A stretch of 54,895 nucleotides of DNA, taken from the NCBI GenBank assembly GCA_019693395.1, contig JAAMXP010000948.1, forward strand, positions 1 to 54,895. The letters are read 5' to 3'. Shown in pieces: positions 10,268 through 26,673 of this stretch; the first letter of the stretch is position 1, and every line of letters starts with the position of its first letter. The position numbers were made by a program, and so were the translations under genes. This stretch comes from Ettlia oleoabundans. Its lineage: Eukaryota > Chlorophyta > Chlorophyceae > Chlamydomonadales. Below the pieces are notes generated by a model. The model searched no databases, was not told the origin of the DNA, and saw only the letters and a program-made list of their open reading frames with translations.

Positions 10268-13087
10268 ATGGCAGCAGCGGCTCGTCAAACGGGTCTCGCC
10301 CTGGGCTTGGCCGCGCCACCCCCCCGAGCCGCCCTGGGTCTGCAACAGTTGCAGAAACGGCAGCAGCTGGCCAAAACACGATCTGGTGTGTGTGCGCCAC
10401 TTGCTCAAAACGGGATATTCTTTGCTACCGCCACCCGCCTCTGCCGGCCACCACCGGAATGCCGCGAGGAACATCGAGTGAAACTTCTTTTTCATTTTTT
10501 TGCCTCCTTTGGTCGATTTACCAGGATTGCCGCGGTACCTGAAGGCAATAACATGGCGCGTCATCCATCCAGTGGGAGCCAGTCCGCGCTCTGTTGTCGT
10601 GTGTGGATCGGCCGCCACAGAGACCGCGGCAGTCAAGCGTGTGTGCCTGCTCTGCGAGCCGTCGCCCATATCATATATATCTGGCTATCGGTGCGTATGA
10701 TACTCGCTGCTTGGAATCCTATTAACCACAACGGCAAGCAGGCGTTCCAAGCCCTTGGCTTGCTGCGCTTGGATTTGCTTGCTGCACCTGGAGTTTGGCA
10801 TCAAGTAGCCCATGTTACTGCGCAGGAGTTTGTAGGGTCTGACAGAGTGTTGAGTCACTTTTCACAGGGCAGCAGTAAGGTGCTGTTGCATCATCCAATG
10901 GCTGCAGGAACCGCTTCCTCAACACAATCCGCTTCCTCACCGAGATGGGCTGCGAGGTACTGATTGTGGTGCCCGGCCCGGGCGTGACGGTGCCTGGCGT
11001 CGATTTCTCTGCGGCCTGCGAGCAGCCAGCAGAATTTTATGGCGCACGGGTGGTACAGGCCTTTAGCTTTGGCCTGCCTTGGTACCCCTCACTGCCGCTC
11101 AGTTTCGGGCTGTCCCCCCGGATCTACAAGGAAATCAAGTAAGCCATGCCGCTGGGGTCATGCAGCAGGGTGGTATACTGCGCAGATTGCTGCCTCTACT
11201 TCAGCTTCAGCAGCAGTTCAGCATTTGAGCACGCTAATTTGCCTGCCGTGAACCGCGCGTGCACCCGTCGGGCCCGCCAGCCCCACCACCACCACCCCAC
11301 CACCATCATTCTGCAGAGCCTTCAAGCCGGACATCATTCACTGCTCTAGTCCTGGAATCATGTGGCTGGCCGCCCTCATCTACTCACGCCTGCTCAAGGC
11401 GCCGCTAGTGTACTCCTACCATACACATGTGCCAGAATACATGCCGAGGTGGGTGTTTTTTGCTATTAGTCCTGCAGTGCTTCCTCTCTAATGGAAAAGG
11501 CCTGCAAGAAACGGCAAGAGACCGAAAGCCATACATATGGGACTACGCATCAAGCCTGCTCCTGCTGTATTTCTGCATGCCTGAGAGCTCGTGACCCTTG
11601 TCATCTTTCTGTCTTGCTCTTGCAGGTACGCAATGACGCTCTTCATCCCCGCCATGTGGGCGATCATTCGATTCTTCCACACCGCAGCGCACATGACCCT
11701 GGTCACCAGTGGCGTCATGGCAGCGGAGCTGGCAGCACAGGCAAGTTTCACATCCGCTGAATGGCAGAAGAACCTGTGTTTACTACCCTTGCGTCTGGCT
11801 GGGTGCTGCTCCTCCACAGTTTCACTGACGACCCTGGCGCTCGCAGGCTGATTGCATGTTCCCTTGTTTTGGTTGTCTTTAACTGCAGGAGGCGCCGCCT
11901 GCGCATGCAATCGAGGTGTGGAAGAAGGGTGTCTGCTCAGACACCTTCCACCCCCGCTTCCGCAGCCAGGCCATGCGTGAGCGGCTCAGTGGGGGCAACC
12001 CAGACGCCCCCATCCTCCTTTCCGTGGGTCGGTTAGGGAATGAGAAAAACCTGAAGTTCTTGAAGGTATGGTGCTTTTCAAGATATATTGACTCAAGCAA
12101 GCTTGATGTGGTTGCTGCTGCGATGCTTCATCTACCACAGCCCCTTTTCGCGTTTCAAAAAGCCCGGCTACGTTCATCTGTTGCAGGGCGTTCTGGAGCG
12201 CACTCCAGGCGCACGGCTGGCATTTGTGGGAGACGGGCCTGCCCGCGAGGAGCTTAAGCAGTACTTTGCTGGCACACCCACCGTGTTCACTGGCATGCTG
12301 CTTGGCGAGGAGCTCAGCGCTGCTTATGCCTCTGCCGACATATTTGTTATGCCATCGGAAACGGAGACATTGGGTATGCGCCGCGGCTTGCAGTGCTGGT
12401 TCGCTTCAACCCTATTTCTTGGCTAGGTTCACTACCATCAACAATCAACTCCTGTTTCAGCATGCAAGCAGCTCTTGCACCAACTGTTTCGTTTGTTTAG
12501 ATGTCATTTCATCCTGCTGACGCGACGCAGGCTTTGTGGTACTGGAGGCTATGGCCAGTGGCCTGCCAGTGGTGGCTGTGCGGGCTGGCGGTATTCCAGA
12601 CATCCTCACTAAGCAGGGCGAGACTGGCTACTTGTATCAACCGGGTGAGCGGCCCGATACATTACATTCCCATTCCTATGTACAAACCAGCATGTCTGAA
12701 GGCTGGGCCTGTAACCGCTCTAAAGAGGCATTCCAACCCTTGGAAGCCTCCACTAAGCGTCACAGTCAACACACAAACATGCCTATGTCGGAGATTACGT
12801 TGTCCATGCTTTCATTTCGCCACGTGCTTGTTTCAGGCAACGTGGACGAGGCTGTTCGGCAAGTATCGCAGCTTGTTGCCAGCCCTGCGCTGCGGACGCA
12901 AGTTGGCGCTGCTGCAAGAGAGGAGGTGTCGCTGTGGGATTGGCGGGCGGCCACCCAGCACCTGCTTCGGGTGCAATATCCTTTGGCGATGGCAGCCGCT
13001 GCAGCTTTCTACAGCCGCAAGAGCAGCTCAGGGAAAGCTGCGGGCGAGGCTGACCCAGCTGGGGACACACCTGCTCTGGCTGCCTAA
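10268..13087 (+). CDS. SQD2: SQD2 sulfoquinovosyltransferase (sulfolipid synthase)
   Basis: Transfers sulfoquinovose from UDP-sulfoquinovose to diacylglycerol to make the thylakoid lipid SQDG, at the chloroplast envelope. Exons: 10268-10385, 10525-10690, 10908-11138, 11317-11448, 11626-11740, 11889-12065, 12187-12373, 12531-12644, 12837-13087; 496 aa. A Ser-poor, Ala/Arg-rich transit peptide ([14 protein letters not shown]) comes first. Then the GT4/GT-B fold: [28 protein letters not shown] core, [49 protein letters not shown] and the C-terminal nucleotide-sugar motif [20 protein letters not shown]. The intron after 11740 has a GC donor (CAG|GCAAGT). TGTAA lies at 13349-13353. Family match is very strong. 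Confidence 0.96.
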
Positions 13088-13382
13088 ACTGGACCCGCGC
13101 TTACCATAGTGCAATACATACGACCCCTCTGCTCGTTCTTCATTCTTCCAGCATCTGTTTTGACTTGCACTGTTAGACTGCCATCATCATTGCGCCACTG
13201 AGCTGCTTGGTACCCTTTTGTTTATTTTGTATTGACATTTTGCTGGGATCATTGATCTCATATTTTGGCCCTTTTGGCATAGCCACCGCTGCAACTGATC
13301 CATATTCACGAGAGCATCCAGTCCTGGCTTACACTGCACCATCCCTTTTGTAATTTGCTCCATGTTCAAGCAAGCAGCGGCT
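13088..13382. terminator. Convergent 3' ends of SQD2 and CTNNBL1
   Basis: TGTAA on the + strand at 13349-13353 fits SQD2 (stop 13087). TTACA at 13329-13333 (TGTAA on the - strand) fits CTNNBL1 (stop 13383). Each signal lies beyond the other in its own direction, so the two 3' UTRs overlap. Confidence 0.55.
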
Positions 13383-16300
13383 TCAATTGTGTCGGCTGCG
13401 CTTCCTTTCACTTGAAGACTTGTGACCTTCTCGCCGCTTCCCCCCATCCTGCTCTGCATCGCGGCGGTGATGCTTGCTGCTGCTGGGTGTGGGCCTTGCT
13501 GCTGTTTCCTGCTGCTCCTCCACTTCCATCTCTGCTGCTTCACTGCCATCTTCCCCAGCTGCAGGGCCGCTGGCCTGTGCCGGTCCTGCTGAAGGTGCCG
13601 GGGGGAGGTCCTGGTCAACCTGGCCGCCCATGGCCACCAGCATCTTTGCTGTCCGCTCCAACTGGCGCTTGCGCTCCTCTTCGCCACCTGCATTTGCCAG
13701 ACAGAAAAGGCGAGAAGTCTTCAAATTGTGCATCCCAACCTTTTTGAGTTGCTACCCCCATGCATCCTTATGCACACAGGCTGCTATGATAAGTTCAATA
13801 TAAGTAAGTCGCACCCACCATCATCGCCCAGGCTCGAGCGGTACTCCTCAAGTATGCTGCGCATTGTAGCAAGCGTGCGCCCTTTTTGATGCAGCAACCT
13901 CAAAATACGCTTCCGCACGCCCATGTCCCCCACCAGCCACAGCGCTCCTACCACCAGCACGGTCTGCAACACACAGCCCAAATGGAACCTTCATTCGCGC
14001 ATAGGGGCACTACCAAGGGAACATCAACCAAGGTGGTCCAATGCAAGGGCAGGAATGTTGCCGCCACATTCTGCTGCGAGTGCGTTACCTGCTGCAGCGT
14101 GTACAGCCCTGCATCCATGCGCGCCAGCAGGATGTCATCCTCATCCAGCTCTTCATGAGCCTCCGCTGCGAGCCTGAATCAAGTGGCGCATGCAATAGGT
14201 TCCAAGCTTGGTTCCCCATCTATCACCACAGGGTGTATGGCATGTTGTACACAAACTCGGCATTTAGTCCTACCTTTCTGATCCCTGGTGCTTCTTTCCT
14301 GGCGATAACTCACCGAGTCTCCTCAGCCGCCACCCGCGCCTCATACCGGAAGTAAATCTCCATCAAGCGATCGCACTTCTCGAACTCGTTTTCTACAAAC
14401 TTTGCAGCTACTCGGTCGCGGCGTGACTGCAAGCATGTGACAAAGCGGACGATAGCTCAATATAGAAAAGCAATACACCACAGACTGTGCTGCTGCAAGA
14501 TGGTGAGCAATGCAATGCAAGGGCGGCCACTGCACCTGCTTGGCAAGGCTGCAAAGCAGGCTAGAAATGATGCTGACTGTTCGCTGCTCCTCCTCGCCGG
14601 CAGCTGAGTCATCCTTCCTCTTGACCTGCAACATCGGACATAACAGGTACAGCCTAAATAAGCACCCAATGTTTTGTACGCCTAAGTCTTTTTCCATGAA
14701 CAACATCCACGATTGATTCCCACCACTCTGTGGTTGAGAATCGGGTGAGGGGGCTACTACAGCTGCTTGTCTTCAACTTGCCTTAAGTTTGCCCATAAAG
14801 ATGGCAAACAAAGTCTTCAGTCCCTGTTGATCCACAACACGATCACAGGCCGCTGGGCATCGTGTTGTGGCAAAGTCGAGGCACTTCAGTGCACTTGTGC
14901 GCGTCACCCGCTTGCTTTTCAAAATGAGCAGCAGCAGCTCCACACCTGCAGCAATGGGCAACATGTATACTCTCCATAGCCGAGATGCACTTGTAACTGG
15001 CAAATCCGAACAGAACAAGAAAACATATGCAGTGCCCAGCTGCAGAAGCAAACGTCTCCAACGAACCCTCAGCCTCCACAAATACTGCCTTGTTCTCAGG
15101 CAGCAGCAGACAGGAGGCCACAGTGTCGAACAAATTCTCCACAAACTCCTCTTCCTCGGTGGTCTCAGGGTCCCTACAGGAAGAAAACCGCATATCATCG
15201 AGGTGGGTTGCGTGGATGATGGGGGCTTGCTAAATGTACTTCTTCCTTGATTTTTTCATGTGCACAGGTGGTTGTGGGTAGGGTGAGGTCGCGGACGGGC
15301 CGCGGACGGGTCGTTCAAGGAAAGAATGAGACGGGGCATCTCGCGTCAGAAATGATCTAGATGGTGGCAGCGTCAGCATGCACACCTGTTTCGATATGGT
15401 GCAATAGCCTGCAATACGGCATCAATGCCATTCGATGTGCCCATCTTACGCTTGTTAGCATCTATAGTGTGAACAGGGAGGGTGGGATGTTGTTGAGGGA
15501 AGGCACTTGTAGATGAGCTCAGCAATGGTTCTGCTGCAAGGAAATGCATCAACGCGGGCAGTGAGGCAAGACTTCCCCAGCTGGCAAGGTGCATACCGGA
15601 CTGCTGCACCAGAATTGCTAAAACCTCAGAAGCATACTGCTTGTTGCTGTCAACCTCTCGGGATCGTAAGCGAGACAGCAGCCACTTCAGCAACTGCAGT
15701 GCAGCAGAGGCATGCCGGCAACATTGATTGAAGCATGGTCCATATTGCTATTTCTCTATACGAGACTGCACAGTGCACTGTTGCAGAACAGCTTCAGCAA
15801 GCAGATGGAAAATTATTTTGCAAGGAACCGCTCAGGAAGCAGCACATGACAAAGCTATCTGACAGACAGGTTCCCTCCACGCGCCTTGGTCTTCTCCAGC
15901 ACCAGCTCAGCCACATCAGGCTTGACCTCAATGATATTTTCTATGATGCTCAGAACGTTGTAAACCGCCGAAGCCTCTTCAGGGACCTTTTCATTGAATG
16001 TGCTTAAGCGATGCACCAGCAGGCTGAGGACATCATTCTCCATGAGACTCTCAACCAGCACTACTGCTTCCTCCTCCTGCATCCCATCACCTCAAGACAT
16101 GTATACCTGAGACGCATGCAAAGCCTATGCCAGCTGTTTGCCTATTAATGCAACGGTCACCATGGTTTGCCTGCCCGACTGTAAGGCTGGCTACGCCTCC
16201 ACACAACTAACCGCACCCTTGCACATGCAACACACACACAAAGACAGAATGGCTGCTGTGCCACCTCACACCCACCGCGTCTTCCACAGCATCCGCATCC

Positions 16301-17348
16301 GTCAACTCCGACAGAACCTCCACGGCATCAGCCGCAATATCGCTGTTCTCATGGTTCAATAGCGTCAGCAGGGTTGGCACCGCCGAGGTGCTGCAAATCA
16401 GGACCACCAGCCAGCCAGCGCCTTGCATATAGCTAACTCGATGGGAAGCTGCTGACGCCAGCATTAGCACAGCAAGTTTGAGGGTCAAACTTGGCGGCAG
16501 AAGACTGGGGGGGTGAAAGGCTTGCCCAATGCAAACATGCAGAGGCAGTGCTTGCTCAGGCCCTCACTTGCGCACTAGCTCTGGGTACAGGTCTGGAGCG
16601 GAGGCCACCACCATCATGGCTTTCACAGCCTCATCCAAATCTGCTTCAGACTCCATGAACTTGTCTGGCTGCTCGGCATACTTCATACGAGCTTCCAGGT
16701 TGGCATTATACTGCAGAGAGGCAAGGTGCGAGAATGGGTGGGGCCTGCAACCAGCGCAGCGCTTGAGCAGCAATGCGGCACTTTCAGAGCAGCGAGCGTG
16801 GAAGCACAGTAGGCAGATGTAAGGCTCTTGTGCGATGCTGCTCCTGAACATCTGACAGTCATGCACCACCCCTACCTTCCGCTCTAGGGCCAACGTGAGC
16901 CGCTTGAGGCCTCGGGCATCCAACATCTCCATGCCTGCATCCCCCGCTGCCTCCTCTGCCTCTCGCAGCAGCTCCTCAGCATTTACTGGCTTGCTGGTTT
17001 GGCGGCCTGCAGCAGCCTCCCCTGCGTCTTTACCTTCTCCCTGGGCACGCTGTTGTTGCCGTTGCTCCTGCTTGGGATCTAGATAGTACCTGCGGCATCG
17101 AACGGAAGGAGAAGTTCCTACGACTTGCCTCATCTGCATGCAGCAACACCCAACAGGCGATCCATGGCTGTTCTGTGTACTCACCCCACCCCACTGGAAC
17201 CTCTGCCAAAGTAGTAGCCCGGTCTGGCTCCCTGGAACCTGGGTGCCGCCACGAAAGTTCGCTGAGACGACTCGTCCTGCTCGAATCTGCTGATGGCCTG
17301 CGCCAGCACAGCCGTGGGCGCTGCCGCGCTGCGGTGGCTGAGATCCAT
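13383..17348 (-). CDS. CTNNBL1: CTNNBL1 (beta-catenin-like protein 1), spliceosome-associated
   Basis: Armadillo-repeat protein that associates with the Prp19/CDC5L complex of the spliceosome in the nucleus. Thirteen exons on the - strand: 17185-17348, 16876-17089, 16568-16710, 16276-16390, 15864-16076, 15386-15693, 15067-15173, 14782-14945, 14536-14625, 14314-14426, 14089-14173, 13819-13963, 13383-13687; 721 aa, longer than the human 563. Family blocks in order: PDKFMESEADLDEAVKAM, LLNHENSDIAADAVEVLSEL, YNVLSIIENIIEVKPDVAEL, LLKWLLSRLRS, EEEFVENLFDTVASCLLLPE, VTRTSALKCLDFA, KCDRLMEIYFRYEARV and DDILLARMDAGLYTLQ. Extra parts are an N-terminal PRFQGARPGYYFGRGSSGVG segment and a charged C-terminal tail rich in Ser/Arg/Lys. 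The end of exon 5 (15864) is the least certain border. The intron after 14782 has a GC donor. Confidence 0.93.
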
Positions 17349-17876
17349 ATCGTGCGTTCAGGCGCTGACCACAACCAAATACCAGTACAGTTTTGCAACT
17401 CTCGCTCCAGAATGTGCACAAGAGGTCCGGGTCACGCTGCACGAAACGGCGGAGCGGCAGGGCGGGAGCTGCGGCAGGACATCACAACTCGTTGGTCGGG
17501 CAAAGCAATGTCGGCTCTTCAAGATACCAAACACCATACCAATATAGCTCACGTTTACGCCGACCGAGAGCGTGACAGCCGACGCACAGGGCCGACTTGC
17601 CGCGCAGGGCCCAAGCAAGTTTTGCAAACACTACGATTGATCAGTCGAAGTGCTGCCCGCCAAGAGGGGACTAGTAGCTGCACACGAGTGGGCTTTATGC
17701 ATCACCTGTACAAACTTTTGCAGCAGTACACCCTGCGGTCTAGGCTCTTTATCACTGGGACATTAAGACTGTAGACCTTCAATCAGTACTATAACCATCA
17801 ACCTCTGCAACCAGCAGCAGGGTTCCTGGCCGGGCCGCCCCCTCCGCTCTTCAACCCTCGTTGCCTGGCTGCAGCC
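17349..17876. promoter_or_regulatory. Divergent promoter region of CTNNBL1 and TOM6
   Basis: 528 bp between the two start codons. Reading frames here are short and show no recognisable protein. It must contain both promoters and 5' UTRs. Confidence 0.4.
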
Positions 17877-18014
17877 ATGTTTGTTCAACCTAAAAGGGAC
17901 GCCAGTGTAGCCAAGGCGGAACTGCGCAGAAACCTCACCATCTTTGTAGCCGCAGTTGCCGTCATTCGGGTAGCTCCCTACGTGCTGAACCTGCTCTCTT
18001 CCAAAAGCTCTTGA
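17877..18014 (+). CDS. TOM6: TOM6, small subunit of the mitochondrial outer-membrane translocase
   Basis: A 45-residue single-exon frame starting at ATG 17877 and ending at TGA 18012-18014. TOM6 is a tiny tail-anchored subunit that stabilises the TOM core complex around TOM40. It begins MFVQPKRDASVAKAELRRNL, with a basic amphipathic start, and has one predicted membrane segment (TIFVAAVAVIRVAPYVLNLL). The combination RxNLxxFxxxVAVIRVAPYVL closely follows plant TOM6, which carries an equivalent VIRxxPYVL core. The length matches the family (about 50 aa). It lies just upstream of GFAT on the same strand, with 36 nt between its stop and the likely first base of the GFAT start codon. I saw no TGTAA between the two. 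Confidence 0.82.
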   Translation: MFVQPKRDASVAKAELRRNLTIFVAAVAVIRVAPYVLNLLSSKSS

Positions 18015-18050
18015 GCTCCCAGATCAGAGTTGATCTAAAACCAAAGCCCC

Positions 18051-22872
<4,822 letters not shown>

Positions 22873-23802
22873 GTTGCAGCAGGGGTGGCCAGCATGGCAG
22901 ATGCCGGCAGCACCATGTGCCCTTAAGAAAACTGGTTCACACATGCTATTCCCACTTGCAGCTTATGTTTCTGCTGATTTGTGCGTGCATCTGCTCATGA
23001 ACAACAAGGCTGCACAGCGCGGCAAACAGTAAGCTGATAAATCATCCGCAGCATTCATTACCATCTGTTCTTGCTGATGTTCCGTGCACAAGTCATGCAC
23101 GCCAGGAAGTTATTCCAGGGCAGGAAGCATAACACAAAGCAGATGACGTGACAGACCAGCATTTGTAGTAGGCCGTCTCTTCTTATCTGCATTATTCTCT
23201 CCTTCTGCCCCAAATACCGCGATAACCCTACGGCTTGCGCCAGACGGCAGATGCTGCTCTTCCCCCCACGGCTCCCCTCCGTCATGGCTTTGTCCGAACG
23301 CCCGCCCAAAAATAGTTTCTTCAACTGCAGAACATGTTGCTCTCCTCAGCATGACCACCTGTAATGACACGTGCACCTCGGAACTGCCCGCCCTCTCCTA
23401 TGGCCAGTGGACGCTGTCGAAAACCACATGACGAGCAGAACGCACTAGGAAAACGATAACACGATTTTACCGCAACAACATCATGTTCACATGAACACAA
23501 CGACACGGGGATGACCAAGCTCCCCATGAGCCTCAGCATGGAGCCCAGCATGCCTGACATTGAAGGAAATCACTCTGATTGCTCCCCTGGCCGCCACTAT
23601 TGCGTAATCGCCTGCAAAAGTCCTCTCGCATCACCATCATTTGGGTTTGCCCGCCCCACGTGGAAACCCATTCGACGCTCGTCGTCCAGCGTAGCGGCCC
23701 TTGCCGAAACCGTTTTGGGCATCCATCATTGCGGGCGTCCGAGCCTACATGCCGCACGGCGCTTGACCGGTCATCGTAGGCATTGCGGTCTACATTTGAA
23801 AA
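22873..23802. other. Gap between GFAT and the kinase-like gene
   Basis: Holds the GFAT 3' UTR, with a TGTAA candidate at 23360-23364. It also holds the promoter of the next gene. A + strand frame at 23511-23873 starts with ATG and overlaps the kinase-like start in another frame; it resembles no protein I know, and I do not call it. Confidence 0.4.
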
Positions 23803-26673
23803 ATGCAAGGGACCTCCTGGCAGGAGCAGCTTCATGCACCTCAATGGGCTCAAATATTGGTGCAACAGCATGACTGTCAGCGGATGCAGCAACGGGAAGG
23901 CCAAAATCGCCGGCCGCCCTTGCCGGCTGCTGCTCTGCGGCACGGCGCAGCAGCATTAGGAAACCGGCAACCGCCCCACAGCACCCTTACCCACAGCCTT
24001 CAAGCTGTCACAGTCGGGCAAGATGCTGCCGTCGCACCTGCCGTGCCTGTCTTTACACAGCCTTCATTTTCTGCTGCAGCAGCTGCCACGAATGCAGCCC
24101 CAGTCCTTGCACTACCAGCTATATTTCCCCCTGCCAATGCTTCTTCACTTGATGAAGCGGGCTGGAAGCTCCACCAGCAGCAGCAGTTCCACGTGTATCG
24201 CTGGGCAGCAGACTCGCAGCAGGCAGCGGTTGCGGGAGCACAGCAGCAGCCATGGCCTGGTCTACCGGCGCAGTCATACCAGCACAGCTTCCAAGCCCCC
24301 CAGCACATGGCTGCGCACCTGGTGCCACAGCTGCAGCAGCTTGCTACAATGGCCACCGTGCCGCAGGATGCCTGCGCAAGGCAGGACATTCGACGGGTTC
24401 GGCGACGGCGCCCCACCCCCCGCCGCAATCTGCTCGACCACTTTGATGCCGCTCTAGCTGGAGTGGTGGAGCAGGAGAACAACTTGTCATACCAAAGTGA
24501 CAGTGAGTGCCGCCACCCTGCTAGTCTTGATGGCCACCCAGGCTAGGCATCAAGAATCTTTACTATCACTATTGTTTGTAGGGTAACATACATCTTGCAC
24601 GTTGCTGTGCAACTGGGCAGACCATTTGCCCATCCTCTGGCAGGACACACATCCGCCCTATATGCTTGTTTGCCCTCGGTTCCTCAGGTGACGGTGAGAT
24701 GATGGTGAGTAGCCAGGGCACGAGTTCCTTGGTAGCCCGGCCTGCGCCTTTTTCCACCTCTCCAGGCACGCCTTTCAACCAAGAGATACCTGCCGTGGCG
24801 CCATCGCCAGCCAGCGTTGCCACCCCCGCCAGCTACGCAAGCACGCCCCCCTCAGCAGCGGCGCTCTCGCTGCCGAGCCCCAGCAGCCCTGAGGGTCATC
24901 TGCTGCCGTTGCAGCATCTGCTCATGTCTGAGCGAGCACAGCACTTAACGGCTTTAGAGGTCAAGATTGTTATAGCCAAGGTGGGATACCCGGCTGCCAG
25001 GAATTGCTGCCCTGCTTCATCAACCTCTCTAATGTACTGCACTTTTTCCTCAAACTTCCTTGATCTGCATACTCCAAGTTGTGAGGAATCATGTACACAT
25101 TTGTGCTGTGCCCTCCATATAATTTGTACTAACATTGCGGACCTTACTCCCCCACCCCAACGTCCGTCCACACCCACCCACCCACCCCACACCACACACA
25201 CTCCCCTTCTCAGATGGCCTATGAGCTGGCGGCTATGCACGATGCGGGTCTGCTGCACCGCCATGTCACCATCGCATCGGTGGCCCTTAGCCGCAGTGGT
25301 GAAATGGCCACTGCACGCCTTCTGAGCCACCCCTTTAACGTGCATGCCGGGCAAGGGTACGTGCGGAGGACCCAGGCAGAGGAAAAGGAGGGGGCTCGGG
25401 GCGTCAGCAGCGAGCACATGCCATGATGCCACTTGAATTAGCATCTGTTTTCTGTACGCCTTCATGTTCGCCGCCACACCCGTTCAAGTTCAAGGAACAT
25501 GCATGCATGCATGCATGCATGTACGCCCATTATAACATGCTGCAGACGTCGCTACACTGGCGGCAGGAAGGCAGGGTTGGAGCCCTATGTGGCACCTGAG
25601 CTGGCTCGCTGCCCCACTGACCGTGTGACATACACGCCTGCTGGTGAGAGCGAGACCCTCCCATCGACTGCTAGTGGTGAAGCATACATTTGTTCACCGG
25701 GGCTGAAAGCTGGTGCACTGAAGCTGCTTGACCCATAAACGCCCATCTTTCTGCAGGCGACATGTGGTCCTTGGGTGTCGTCCTGTTTGTGCTGCTCAGC
25801 GGTAGCCATGTGCCTTTTGGAAACCGTGGGCTATGCTGGACAACGGTTCCCAACATGCCAGGCCCCCATGAGAGTGTGGACAAGCTGCAGCGCTGGTTGG
25901 AGGTCAGTATGCTGTGCCCAGTTTACAATAAATTAAATCAATAACTTTTTTGTTCGAGGTTGCCAACTGTGTTGGTATGGTTCCTGTGCTATGTTTTGTA
26001 GCCTCCTCACTCGCAGGCATCCCACTGTTTATGTTGTGTTGGTTTTGCATTCTATGGTGCTTAGGTGCATTCAGTCGGTCTCATCATGACTGCAGGAGCA
26101 CCTAACCTTTAAGGTGCACATGGTCAACCAGATGAAAGAAAGTCAAGAGAAGGGCAAGGGGGCCGTCAACGCCGTCCCGGTGAGCCCTGCTCCCTGCAAC
26201 TTGTCACATTGTTGCAAGTGATAACGCCACAGCTTAATCTTTACCCGGCTGTGCACGTACAACAAGCCAGATGCCATGTCTTGCAGGACATGCGGGTGAT
26301 CGGAATCGATGGCGCGGCGTGCGACTTGCTGTTTCGCCTTCTGACCGCTGACCCGGCTGCAAGACCATCTGCAAGCCAGGTTGGGCTCAGTGATGCACGT
26401 GCTGCCACTCCCAATGTCTAACACCATGCAGTAGCCTATTGCCAAGTGCACATCAGCCATTGTGACCGCTGCCAACCCATTCCGTTTCTCCAGGTGCTCA
26501 GCCATCCCTTCGTGGCCGCATTGCGAGGCCTCGTTGTTCCACCGGCCCAGGGCAATGTTTCCCTCTGCTCTGAGGCACCGTCGGCTTTGGATCACGAGTT
26601 AGCACGCCTGGGCTTCTCTGCTGTTGATGATGTGCTGCAGAGGCAGGCGGCTCCATGTGCTGGAAAAACATGA
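23803..26673 (+). CDS. Protein kinase-like protein, probable pseudokinase
   Basis: Exons: 23803-24502, 24688-24980, 25214-25356, 25546-25643, 25757-25902, 26096-26179, 26287-26379, 26494-26673; 578 aa if it ends at TGA 26671-26673. The first 330 residues are Gln/Ala/Pro-rich with a basic patch (RRVRRRRPTPRR) and no domain I recognise. A kinase C-lobe follows: an alpha-E helix ending MHDAGLLHRHVTIASVAL, YVAPELA (APE motif, near 394-397), DMWSLGVVLFVLLSG (subdomain IX) and a final LLFRLLTADPAARPSASQVLSHPFV. The HRD motif reads HRH (346-348), the usual Asn is Ser, no DFG is seen, and neither a Gly-rich loop nor a VAIK lysine is visible. Loss of catalysis is therefore inferred. The 3' end is unsure: a 142-codon open frame continues at 26797-27225, and TGTAA lies at 27646-27650. 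Confidence 0.7.
25146..25213 (+). repeat. C/CA-rich tract before a kinase-like exon
   Basis: A long run of CCCACC and CACA units occupies the last 65 nt of the intron before the exon at 25214. It serves as its polypyrimidine tract. Confidence 0.6.
25499..25521. repeat. (ATGC)n microsatellite
   Basis: Five and a half tandem ATGC units in the intron upstream of the exon at 25546. The unit is self-complementary. Confidence 0.9.

Noticed and set aside
10256..10669. - strand frame over the SQD2 transit peptide
   Set aside because: Shadow of the SQD2 exons 1 and 2.
17175..17774. 199-codon + frame opposite the CTNNBL1 start
   Set aside because: No family match and antisense to a well supported first exon.
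23511..23873. 120-codon + frame before the kinase-like gene
   Set aside because: Different frame from the called start, no recognisable features, and no donor that joins it in phase to 24688.
25499..25521. ATGC repeat as a regulatory or recombination site
   Set aside because: A simple microsatellite within an intron; nothing else suggests function.
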